Source: Desulfuromonadales bacterium (GTDB taxonomy: Bacteria > Desulfobacterota > Desulfuromonadia > Desulfuromonadales > Syntrophotaleaceae). From it: DNA of 64,000 nucleotides. The translations under genes were made by a program, and so were the position numbers. Below, piece after piece: positions 36,620 to 44,201 of this stretch. The notes under the pieces were generated by a model that saw only the letters and a program-made list of their open reading frames with translations, was not told the DNA's origin and searched no databases. The DNA is taken from the NCBI GenBank assembly GCA_030154185.1, contig JASKKK010000008.1, forward strand, positions 1 through 64,000. The letters run 5' to 3'. Every line of letters begins with the position of its first letter. Position 1 is the first letter of the stretch.

Positions 36620-36854
36620 CCGGTCGCCGCTCTCAGGTCCTGCCGATGAAGGTTCGGTGAAGGAGGGTTTGCACCGTACTAAGTGGAGTCGAGGCTGGGT
36701 GGTATCTAATGACAAAGCATTATTTATTCATTATTGAATAGTGGTCAAGGAAAAAATCCCGATTTGTGCCTACATTTAATCCCCTTTTGTCAGAGTGGCC
36801 GGCCTGCCTCTTTACATTTGATAACGAATATCCGAGTATGCTGGCGTGATCCGG

Positions 36855-36869
36855 TGGCACTTTGCGTGC
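36855..36869 (+). promoter_or_regulatory. Possible sigma-54 promoter for the PAS-LuxR gene
   Basis: TGGCAC (36855-36860), five bases and GTGC (36866-36869) fit the -24/-12 consensus TGGCAC-N5-TTGC with one mismatch. It lies 100 bases before the ATG at 36972. Confidence 0.35.
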
Positions 36870-36971
36870 GGCAGCATGTATGTCCGATCGCCCGATGGCC
36901 GGTTTGGAAAGATAGGTACTGTCTATCCGAAGTCTCCGGAGAAAACCCGATAATTGAAGAAGGTATCCACG

Positions 36972-38471
36972 ATGCAAGAGTTCGGCGAGCGTGAAAATGT
37001 GGTGGGGGAAATTCTGAACCGCATCAGGGAAAGGCTTTCCTCCCACGAACATTCAACGCCAACACAGTCCCATGTTCAACGGTTGTGTATCGACAGTCTC
37101 CTCGATGTGTTAAAAGCCTTGGATCCTCTAGAATCGAAAACCGGGAGGAACCACGAGGTTCTGCGACAATTGGTGCAAGAGCTCGAGGCCTTTGGTGAGG
37201 CTATTCCTGTCGACAAGGCGTTGGGAAATGGGGCTTTTCTCTCTGGAGAAGGACTGGAACTGGAGCCCCGGCAACTGCAGTGTATTTTCTCCGCGACCAC
37301 CAATCTCGTCGTGGTCACGAATGCAGAGGGAATAGTGACGCATCTTAATCCGGCCGCCGAACAGTTTTTTGCCGGGTGTGCCTGGCAAAACGTATTCTTC
37401 TGGGATTTGCTCGAATTGCCTGGAGAGAGGCTGACCGAAGTGCTGGCGGCTTACGCACCCGAAGCACATCATGAAATCTATCTTTCTCAGGCCGAGCAAT
37501 GGTTCAATTTGCGCCTCGTTCCTTTCCTTCCCCATGCCGATAAACTGGATGGGTTTATTTTGATTCTCAACGACATCACCTGGCTGGTGGACAATCGGCA
37601 ACATCTCGAACGGCTGGTTGCCGAACGTACGCGGGCGCTGACCAATTCGGAAAAAATGCTGCGTCTCATATTCCAGTCGGTAGGTAATGGCATTCTATTA
37701 CTCGGCGAGGATTACCGCATCGTAAAGGCCAACCAAAGGGCCGGACAAATCCACGCTTGCAGTTCGGATGAGCTGATCGGAACAGACTTGCGTGATCTGA
37801 CCGACAACCATGGCCGCTGGACCCTTATGTCCTGTATCGGTGACTTGAGCGGAGAATCCCGCATCAGTGCGGAACTCCAGGTACGGCGTTTTGATGGTAC
37901 AATGTTGCCTGCCAGCCTCACCGTAAGTCGTGTGGTTATGGATGGAAACAATTTCTGGTCCGTCATCGTGCGGGATATTTCTCGACAGAAAGCCCTGCAG
38001 GAACGTCTGCGTTTGGAAAAACAGCAGGTCGAGGAAATGAACGTCACTCTGCGCAACGTCATGAAAAGCGTGGACAGTGAACGTAAGGAATTTGAGAACA
38101 ACCTTGGCCGCAGGATCCGTTCCCACCTGCTGCCGGCTCTAGATCGCATAGCGGAAGAACCTTCCGAAAACATCCGCGCCAGTTATCTGGATCTGGTGCG
38201 GGAACAGCTCATCGGGCTGACCAGCGGAACGGCTTCGGAAATCGATGCCAATCTGCTGAAATTGAGCAAGACGGAAATGCGCATCTGTCAGTTTATCCAG
38301 GCCGGTTGTTCCACCAAGGACATTTGCGAAGCCATGAACCTGGCTTTTGAAACAGTCCAGACCCACCGAAAAAACATTCGCCGTAAACTGGGGTTGCGGG
38401 GCAAGAACGTGAATCTTCATTCCTATCTTATCGGGCGGCGTTCCCTGGCGCCGGGCCATGGGGAGGGATGA
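36972..38471 (+). CDS. PAS-PAS-LuxR-type transcription regulator
   Basis: A 499-residue cytoplasmic regulator. The helical N-terminus (~1-95) is followed by PAS1 (~100-200; FSATTNLVVVTNAEGIVTHLN), a linker helix, PAS2 (~230-350; IFQSVGNGILLLGEDYRIVKANQ) and a coiled coil (~345-390). The C-terminal LuxR/GerE HTH (~425-485) reads KLSKTEMRICQFIQAG then CSTKDICEAMNLAFETVQTH. There is no membrane segment, so it senses a cytoplasmic signal. ATG 36972 follows AGAAGG. It sits directly upstream of aor on the same strand; the palindromes in the aor leader are good candidates for its binding sites. Confidence 0.88.
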   Translation: MQEFGERENVVGEILNRIRERLSSHEHSTPTQSHVQRLCIDSLLDVLKALDPLESKTGRNHEVLRQLVQELEAFGEAIPVDKALGNGAFLSGEGLELEPRQLQCIFSATTNLVVVTNAEGIVTHLNPAAEQFFAGCAWQNVFFWDLLELPGERLTEVLAAYAPEAHHEIYLSQAEQWFNLRLVPFLPHADKLDGFILILNDITWLVDNRQHLERLVAERTRALTNSEKMLRLIFQSVGNGILLLGEDYRIVKANQRAGQIHACSSDELIGTDLRDLTDNHGRWTLMSCIGDLSGESRISAELQVRRFDGTMLPASLTVSRVVMDGNNFWSVIVRDISRQKALQERLRLEKQQVEEMNVTLRNVMKSVDSERKEFENNLGRRIRSHLLPALDRIAEEPSENIRASYLDLVREQLIGLTSGTASEIDANLLKLSKTEMRICQFIQAGCSTKDICEAMNLAFETVQTHRKNIRRKLGLRGKNVNLHSYLIGRRSLAPGHGEG

Positions 38472-38533
38472 GTTTGTCCCCCGGTCGATATTCTGTTGCA
38501 ATATTCGAACAATTTCCTCATGGTGTATACATT

Positions 38534-38567
38534 ATCGAACACGGTAAAAGGCCATTTTGTGTTCGAT
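38534..38567 (+). promoter_or_regulatory. Operator-like inverted repeat upstream of aor
   Basis: ATCGAACAC (38534-38542) and its exact complement GTGTTCGAT (38559-38567) are separated by 16 bases. A related half-site, TTCGAACAA, lies at 38504-38512. The likely ligand is the neighbouring LuxR-type regulator; this is inference. Confidence 0.45.
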
Positions 38568-38587
38568 CGGGTATTTAAAAATACCCG
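38568..38587 (+). promoter_or_regulatory. 20-bp palindrome upstream of aor
   Basis: CGGGTATTT (38568-38576), AA, AAATACCCG (38579-38587): a perfect palindrome abutting the previous repeat. It is about 45 bases before an extended -10-like TGCTATAAC (38630-38638). It looks like an activator or repressor site. Confidence 0.5.
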
Positions 38588-38718
38588 TAAATACCCCGAT
38601 TGGTCACCTGTCTAGCTTTTCCTCCCCTGTGCTATAACTCAACCAAGCGGATTTTCCGCTTCCGCGACGCTTCGCATCCATAATCCATAGAATGGTTGCG
38701 ACCGCATCAACGCGCGGC

Positions 38719-38845
38719 AGTCTCCGAGCCAGGTTTAGCCTAAGGGGATGGTCTTTAGGGCGACTGGCCTAAGGGTCCCGCTGGAAACGGCGGTGCCTCC
38801 CGTGTTTGGAAAGGAGATCAGCCCGGAGTTCCGTTCCTTTTTTTT
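38719..38845 (+). ncRNA. Probable molybdenum-cofactor-type riboswitch with terminator, in the aor leader
   Basis: Starting at TCTCCGAGCCAGG (38721-38733), the leader has a P1 helix (GTCTCC 38720-38725 with GGAGAT 38813-38818). P2 is GCCAG (38728-38732) with CTGGC (38764-38768). A GAAA-tetraloop hairpin, CCGCTG-GAAA-CGGCGG (38778-38793), and the conserved-looking GTGCCTCCCG then GGAAAGGAG follow. From memory these are the hallmarks of the Moco RNA motif (RF01055). AAAGGA (38810-38815) can instead pair with TCCTTT (38835-38840) before eight T, a terminator excluding P1. The aor ribosome-binding site lies just after. Confidence 0.7.
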
Positions 38846-38867
38846 CGCATTGGGAGGAAGAAAAGCT

Positions 38868-40595
38868 ATGCACATTGTTCGCGTCAATATGTCCGACCTG
38901 ACGGTCAAGACCGAGGAAGTGCCCGAAGAATGGAAAACCCTCGGTGGGCGTGCCCTTACCACCACCATCGTTGCGGCCGAGGTCAAACCGACCTGCCATC
39001 CTTTAGGCCCCAACAACAAACTTATCTTTGCCCCCGGTATGCTGTCCGGCACGCCGGCCGCCAACTCCGGCCGCATGTCCTGTGGTGGCAAGAGCCCCTT
39101 GACCTACGGCATTAAGGAATCGAATGCCGGCGGCACGACGGCCCAGCAATTTGCCAAACTCGGCATTCAGGCCATGATCATCGAAGGTATGCCCGCCGAG
39201 GATAAATGGTACCGCCTGCATGTAGACAAGGATGGCGTTACCATTCACGAAGAGACCGAGGTTGTCGGCATGCAGAACTTTGCCGTGATCGGCGAAATGG
39301 AGAAACGCTTCGGTCCCAAAGTCGGTGTAATGACCATTGGTATCCCCGGTGAAAAACGCATGGCTATGGCCAACATTTCCGTCAAGGACCCCGATCACAA
39401 GATCCGTTCCCACGGGCGTGGTGGCATGGGCGCAGTCATGGGTTCCAAAAAGATCAAATGCATCACCGTTGACGGTACCGGTGCCGGCAAGGTGGAGATC
39501 GCCGATCCCGAGAAATTTAAAAAAGCCGCCAAGGTATTTGCCAAGGCACTGCTGGATCACCCGGTCAGCGGTCAGGGCCTGCCCACTTACGGCACAAACA
39601 TCCTGGTCAACATCCTGCATGAAGCCGGTGGCTTGCCGACCAAGAACTTCCGTTATGGGCAATACGAGGATCACGACATGATCAGCGGTGAAACCATGCA
39701 CGATACCATCGTGGCACGTAACGGTCATCCCAAGCATGGCTGCCATGCCGGCTGCATGATCCAGTGTTCCCAGGTCTACAATGACAAAGACGGCAACTAT
39801 CTGACCTCGGGTTTTGAGTATGAAACCATCTGGGGGCTGGGTGCCGATTGCCTTATTGAAGATCTTGACGATATCGCGACCTGCGATAACATCATGGATG
39901 ATATCGGTGTCGATTCCATCGAGGGGGTCGTTACCATGGGCGTGGTCATGGAGGCCGGCATCATCCCCTGGGGAGACGGTAAGGGTGCAATTCGCCTGTT
40001 GCGCGACGAAGTCGGCAAGGGGACTCCTCTCGGACATATCATCGGTAACGGAACGGGATCCGTTGGCAATGCCTACGGTCTGACCCGCGTGCCGGTGGTC
40101 AAAAACCAGGGCATCCCGGCTTACGACCCCCGCTCGGTCAAAGGTATCGGCATCACTTACGCGACCTCGACCATGGGAGCCGACCACACCTCCGGTTACT
40201 GCATCGCTACCAACATCCTGAAGTGCGGTGGTTTTGTCGATCCCTTGAGCAAGGAAGGCCAGGTCGAGTTGTCCCGGAACCTGCAGATCGGTACGGCCTA
40301 TATCGACAGCACCGGTATGTGTGTCTTCGTTGCCTTCCCGATGCTCGACATCCCCGAATGCGCTGAGGCGCTCAATGACATGGTTGCCGCTCGCTACGGC
40401 ATCGAACTCGATAATGAAGGCGTGGCCGAACTCGGTAAGAAAATCCTCAAGCTCGAGCACGAGTTCAACCTGGCTGCGGGCATGAGCAATGTGGATGACC
40501 GGCTGCCGGAGTTCTTCTCCCTTGAACCGGTACCGCCTCATAATGCCATCTGGGATTTCACCGACGAGGAAATCGACGAATTCTGGAATTTTTAA
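38868..40595 (+). CDS. Aldehyde:ferredoxin oxidoreductase-family tungsten/molybdenum enzyme
   Basis: A 575-residue member of the AOR family, which oxidises aldehydes to acids with ferredoxin as acceptor, using a tungsto- or molybdopterin cofactor and one [4Fe-4S] cluster. Seen are the N-terminal domain (GGRALTTTIVAAEV, FAPGMLSGTPAANSGRMS), the cluster region GCHAGCMIQCS and a later Cys (STGMCVFVAF). The Cys spacing is CxxxCxxxC, as in YdhV-like members rather than the archaeal CxxCxxxC type, so the substrate is uncertain. ATG 38868 follows GGGAGGAAG. It is a single-gene transcript between the LuxR regulator and a terminator, with an RNA switch in its leader. Confidence 0.92.
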   Translation: MHIVRVNMSDLTVKTEEVPEEWKTLGGRALTTTIVAAEVKPTCHPLGPNNKLIFAPGMLSGTPAANSGRMSCGGKSPLTYGIKESNAGGTTAQQFAKLGIQAMIIEGMPAEDKWYRLHVDKDGVTIHEETEVVGMQNFAVIGEMEKRFGPKVGVMTIGIPGEKRMAMANISVKDPDHKIRSHGRGGMGAVMGSKKIKCITVDGTGAGKVEIADPEKFKKAAKVFAKALLDHPVSGQGLPTYGTNILVNILHEAGGLPTKNFRYGQYEDHDMISGETMHDTIVARNGHPKHGCHAGCMIQCSQVYNDKDGNYLTSGFEYETIWGLGADCLIEDLDDIATCDNIMDDIGVDSIEGVVTMGVVMEAGIIPWGDGKGAIRLLRDEVGKGTPLGHIIGNGTGSVGNAYGLTRVPVVKNQGIPAYDPRSVKGIGITYATSTMGADHTSGYCIATNILKCGGFVDPLSKEGQVELSRNLQIGTAYIDSTGMCVFVAFPMLDIPECAEALNDMVAARYGIELDNEGVAELGKKILKLEHEFNLAAGMSNVDDRLPEFFSLEPVPPHNAIWDFTDEEIDEFWNF

Positions 40596-40626
40596 ATAGG
40601 CGAAAGGTCGGGCTCTTTCGCCAGGC

Positions 40627-40666
40627 CGGGGTAGGGGTACCCTTCCGGGTGGGTGCCCTTGCCCCG
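40627..40666 (+). other. Strong hairpin in the aor 3' region
   Basis: CGGGG/CCCCG outer stem and GGGTACCC (40635-40642) with GGGTGCCC (40651-40658) inner stem. No T run follows, so it may protect the mRNA 3' end ahead of the true terminator. Confidence 0.5.
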
Positions 40667-40709
40667 ACTGCTTTGCACCTCCTGCCTGAACAAACGAGAT
40701 GTTCTGTTG

Positions 40710-40745
40710 CCGTCCGGACCTTAGGGTCCGGGCGGTATTTTTTTT
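40710..40745 (+). terminator. Terminator of aor
   Basis: CCGTCCGGACC (40710-40720) pairs with GGTCCGGGCGG (40725-40735), then TATTTTTTTT. From here to 40902 I see nothing else. Confidence 0.9.
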
Positions 40746-40902
40746 GTTTTTAGCCCGGTTTATCCATGAGGCTTCGTTTCGAAACCGGCAAGTGTGCAGA
40801 GAATCAAGTCAAGCGCAGATCCTTGCCCTGCAGGCATAATGGCAGTCTGTCGAAGCGCAATTAGATATTTGTGTCAGACAGGACGGCAGGGATAAAGATA
40901 TG

Positions 40903-40931
40903 TTGACTGTAATTCAAACGTTTGTTTAAAT
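40903..40931 (+). promoter_or_regulatory. Autoregulated promoter/operator of the TetR-RND operon
   Basis: TTGACT (40903-40908), a 17-base spacer and TTAAAT (40926-40931). The palindrome CAAACGTTTG (40915-40924) lies inside the spacer, a typical TetR-family repressor site. The gene starts 45 bases on. Confidence 0.65.
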
Positions 40932-40976
40932 CCGATAGATTGCGGCTGAGCCAAATTCAAGCGGAGGCTAAACCCC

Positions 40977-41594
40977 ATGAGTTGCCCTCATACGCGGCAA
41001 AAAATCCTGGATTGTGCCGAAAAGCTCTTTGCGCGGCACGGTTTTCACGGCACCTCTCTGCGCCGTATTACGGCAGATGCCGGAGTAAACCTCGCGGCGG
41101 TGCATTACCATTTCGGTTCAAAGGATGGACTTGTCGAAGAGGTTTTCAAGCGGCGCATGGGCCCTCTGAACGAAGAACGCATGAGTCGATTGGAAGCTTT
41201 GCGTTCAGGTCCCGGTTTCGATGCGGAGCAGGTGCTGCGGAGCTTTGTCGAACCGACCTTGCGGTTTGCCGAGCAGGGGGAAGGCAACCGTGATTTTCTG
41301 GCTCTGATCGGCAGGGCTTTGATTGAACCGGATGAACAAATACGGCGAATGTTTTTCGATCTGGTTGCGCCTTTGTTCCATCTGTTGCTCGATTTGGTGT
41401 GTGAAGCCCTCCCGCATCTCAGCCGCGACCTGCTTTTTTGGCGATTGCATTTCGCTCTGGGAGCCATGGGGCGCTATCTGTTTCTGGCGGGGCAGCGATC
41501 ATCGATGAACGAAGCCATGGGAACGGTTATACCGGATTTGCCGGCTGGTGACTGCTTGATAGGTTTTATCGTTCGGGGACTGGAGGGTCCATGA
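40977..41594 (+). CDS. TetR/AcrR-family repressor
   Basis: A 205-residue regulator. The N-terminal TetR HTH has TRQKILDCAEKLFARHGFHGTSLRRITADAGVNLAAVHYHFGSKDGL. The C-terminal domain (~85-205) resembles the TetR_C/CecR-type ligand-binding domain. ATG 40977 follows GGAGG. It overlaps the outer-membrane factor gene by four bases and probably represses the whole efflux operon through the palindrome in its own promoter. The inducer is unknown. Confidence 0.93.
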   Translation: MSCPHTRQKILDCAEKLFARHGFHGTSLRRITADAGVNLAAVHYHFGSKDGLVEEVFKRRMGPLNEERMSRLEALRSGPGFDAEQVLRSFVEPTLRFAEQGEGNRDFLALIGRALIEPDEQIRRMFFDLVAPLFHLLLDLVCEALPHLSRDLLFWRLHFALGAMGRYLFLAGQRSSMNEAMGTVIPDLPAGDCLIGFIVRGLEGP

Positions 41595-43027
41595 AACGCT
41601 TCGCTCTCGCAATGGTTTTATTGTTCTCGGCAGGTTGTTCCGTGCATCGGCCCGAGGCTGTCGAACCTGCCATCGACATTCCCCATGCATATCTGGAAAA
41701 CTCGGATACGGTTGCAAGACAGTCCCTGCAACCCTGGTGGTTTGTCTTCAACGATTCCACCCTGAACCGGCTGATGGATCAGGCCTTTGGCGCCAACCTC
41801 GAGTTGGATCAGGCCATCGCCCGCTGGCAGCGGGCAGAGGCGGCCGTCCGCTCTGTAACCTCCGGCCGTCGTCCGACCCTGAGTCTGGAAGCTCAGGGAG
41901 GAAGGCAGCGCCGGGCAAGCTTTCCGGGACCTGTTACCGATGATTATTATAGTCTTTCGGTGGCTGCGGGATTTGAAATCGATCTCTGGGGCAAGCTGGC
42001 TTCCAGGGTCGAGGCGGCGCGGCTGGAACGTGAGGCTGCGGCTGCGGATGTGGATGTTCTCTACCTGGCTTTGTCGGCACGTTTGGCCGATTTGTACTAT
42101 ACGGCCGTGGAGCAGCGGGCTCAACAGGTGTTGCTGGAACAGACCATCGCTTCCTACATCGATATCCTCGAGCGTGTCGAGCGGCGCTATCGGGCCGGCA
42201 TCGTTCCGGCCCTCGATGTATATCAGGCTCGCCAGAATCTGGCCGCCGCCCGTGCCAGACTGCCGCAGGTGGCATCACGCCTGGCGGCATCGGAGCATGG
42301 TGTGGCGGTGTTGCTCGGACGTTATCCCGAACGTGGCAAGGCCGGACAGTTGACGGTTCTGCCGACCCTGGAGAAAAGTTACCCCCCGGGATTGCCTTCG
42401 CAACTGCTGAATACAAGGCCCGATGTCAAGGCTGCTCTTTTACGTGTCAAGGCGGCCGATAAACGGGTCGCAGCCGCCATCGCCGATCGTTTCCCTGGGT
42501 TTAACCTCATCGGAGGTTACGGAGGGTCGGCCGATGCCCCCCGACGGATTTTCGATTCTCCCAATGTTTTTTGGAATCTGCTGCTAAGCATTACGCAGCC
42601 TGTTTTGGACGGTGGGCGTCGTCGTGCCGAGGTGTCCCGCCAGCGGACCGTATTCCAGGAATTGCTGGCCGCTTATCAGGAACGGGTGCTCGAGGCTTTC
42701 CGGGAAGTGGAGGACGCATTGGCGGCAGAGCGTGCCAGCCGGGAGCGGATCCGACAACTGGAGGCGCGCCGCGAGTCGACCGCGGCCGCGCTTCGCCTCG
42801 CTACCGATCAATATTTGCTGGGAGTTTCAGAGTATTTGCAGGTGCTTACCGCACAGGTGCTTCATCTGGAGACCGAAAGCAGCTTGCTGGCGGCTCGTCG
42901 TCAAATCATCGCTGATCGTATCTCTCTTGGCCGCGCCCTGGGGGGACGCTGGATGATGCGGCAACGACGGCAAAGGGGCAGGTTTGCGGATGATCTCCCG
43001 AGGGAGGATGTCAGTCATGAAGAGTAG
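41591..43027 (+). CDS. Outer-membrane efflux lipoprotein (NodT/OprM family)
   Basis: A 478-residue outer-membrane channel component. A lipoprotein signal ends in the lipobox LFSAGC (Cys acylated at ~16). The two repeated OEP domains follow, with LNRLMDQAFGANLELDQAIARW and RRYRAGIVPALDVYQARQNLA, plus FEIDLWGKL. ATG 41591 overlaps the TetR gene stop. It forms the trimeric channel partner of the RND pump encoded next. Confidence 0.92.
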   Translation: MKRFALAMVLLFSAGCSVHRPEAVEPAIDIPHAYLENSDTVARQSLQPWWFVFNDSTLNRLMDQAFGANLELDQAIARWQRAEAAVRSVTSGRRPTLSLEAQGGRQRRASFPGPVTDDYYSLSVAAGFEIDLWGKLASRVEAARLEREAAAADVDVLYLALSARLADLYYTAVEQRAQQVLLEQTIASYIDILERVERRYRAGIVPALDVYQARQNLAAARARLPQVASRLAASEHGVAVLLGRYPERGKAGQLTVLPTLEKSYPPGLPSQLLNTRPDVKAALLRVKAADKRVAAAIADRFPGFNLIGGYGGSADAPRRIFDSPNVFWNLLLSITQPVLDGGRRRAEVSRQRTVFQELLAAYQERVLEAFREVEDALAAERASRERIRQLEARRESTAAALRLATDQYLLGVSEYLQVLTAQVLHLETESSLLAARRQIIADRISLGRALGGRWMMRQRRQRGRFADDLPREDVSHEE

Positions 43028-44201
43028 GTTCTGGATTCGCGTTGTCGCTCCGATCGTCATTTTACTGGCAGGGGTTGCGATCATGGCCCTGTTGATTTAT
43101 TTGCGCAAGGCACCGCCACGCCAGCCGAAGGAAAATCCCGGAATCCTGGTCGATGTAATGATCGGCCGCGCCCGGAAACACCGGGTGCAGGTTGCCGTGA
43201 CCGGTACGGTACAGCCTCGCCGAGAAGCCCGCATTACGCCCCAGGTCAGCGGTAAGGTGACCTGGATGAATCCGAGATTCATTGCCGGAGGGTTTTTCGC
43301 CGAGGGAGAACAGATGTTTCGTATCGAGGATGTCGATTATCGTCTGGCCGTGGAGCAGGCCACGGCACAGCGCGCTCGCGCCGAACTCGATCTCCTCACC
43401 GTTCAAAGTCAGGCCCGTATCGCCCGCCGGGAATGGCAGCGTCTGAATGCCGGTGGCAAAGAGGAACCTAATCCTCTGGTGGTTTACGAACCCCAGTTGA
43501 AAAATGCCCGTGCGACGCTGGCAGCGGCCGAGGCGGCGGTAAGCAAGGCGCGGCTGGAACTTGAACGTACCGTGGTGCGCGCCCCGTTCAATTGTCTGGT
43601 ACGTTCGGAGCAGGTCGATATAGGCCAATACCTGACGGCCGGGGTGACGGTGGGGCAGGTGTTCGGCACCGATCGTGCGGAAATCATCGTGCCGCTGCCT
43701 CTCGAGGAATTGGTTTGGTTGCAGGTGCCGCGCTTCGAAGGGCAGAAGCCGGGGGCCCAGGCTCAAATCATCATGGATGGAGGGCGACGGGAATATGTCT
43801 GGCAGGGGCGGGTGGTACGGTCCCTCGGCGAAGTCGATGCGCGAGGGCGTATGGCCAGGTTGGTCGTATCTGTGGATGACCCCTTTTACCTAAAAAAACC
43901 TGCTCCCGACGACAGGCCCCCCTTGAGCCCCGGCCTGTTCGTGGATATTCGCATCGACGGTCGAATTCTCGACGATATCGTTCCGGTGCCGCGCGAAGCG
44001 GTGCATGAAGGGGATGTCGTCTGGGTGGCCGGCGATGACGGTCTGTTGCATATACGCAGAATCGAGGTTGCGCGCCGGGAACGCAAACAGGTGCTTGTTT
44101 CCGGGGGTATCGAGGATGGCGAGCGCATTGTCCTGACTCTGCTCAGCGGTGTCGCAGATGGGCTCAAACTGCGCATTGCCCCGGCGGAGGCACGGCCATG
44201 A
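43017..44201 (+). CDS. RND efflux periplasmic adaptor (membrane fusion protein)
   Basis: A 394-residue inner-membrane-anchored adaptor. The TM is ~8-27; barrel-sandwich/lipoyl halves are GTVQPRREARITPQVSGKV and RTVVRAPFNCLVRSEQV around an alpha-hairpin (~105-175), then a beta-barrel and a membrane-proximal domain. I chose ATG 43017 because GGGAGG lies nine bases before it; in-frame ATGs at 42984 and 43008 are upstream. It overlaps the channel gene by 11 bases and the pump gene by four. Confidence 0.92.
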   Translation: MKSRFWIRVVAPIVILLAGVAIMALLIYLRKAPPRQPKENPGILVDVMIGRARKHRVQVAVTGTVQPRREARITPQVSGKVTWMNPRFIAGGFFAEGEQMFRIEDVDYRLAVEQATAQRARAELDLLTVQSQARIARREWQRLNAGGKEEPNPLVVYEPQLKNARATLAAAEAAVSKARLELERTVVRAPFNCLVRSEQVDIGQYLTAGVTVGQVFGTDRAEIIVPLPLEELVWLQVPRFEGQKPGAQAQIIMDGGRREYVWQGRVVRSLGEVDARGRMARLVVSVDDPFYLKKPAPDDRPPLSPGLFVDIRIDGRILDDIVPVPREAVHEGDVVWVAGDDGLLHIRRIEVARRERKQVLVSGGIEDGERIVLTLLSGVADGLKLRIAPAEARP

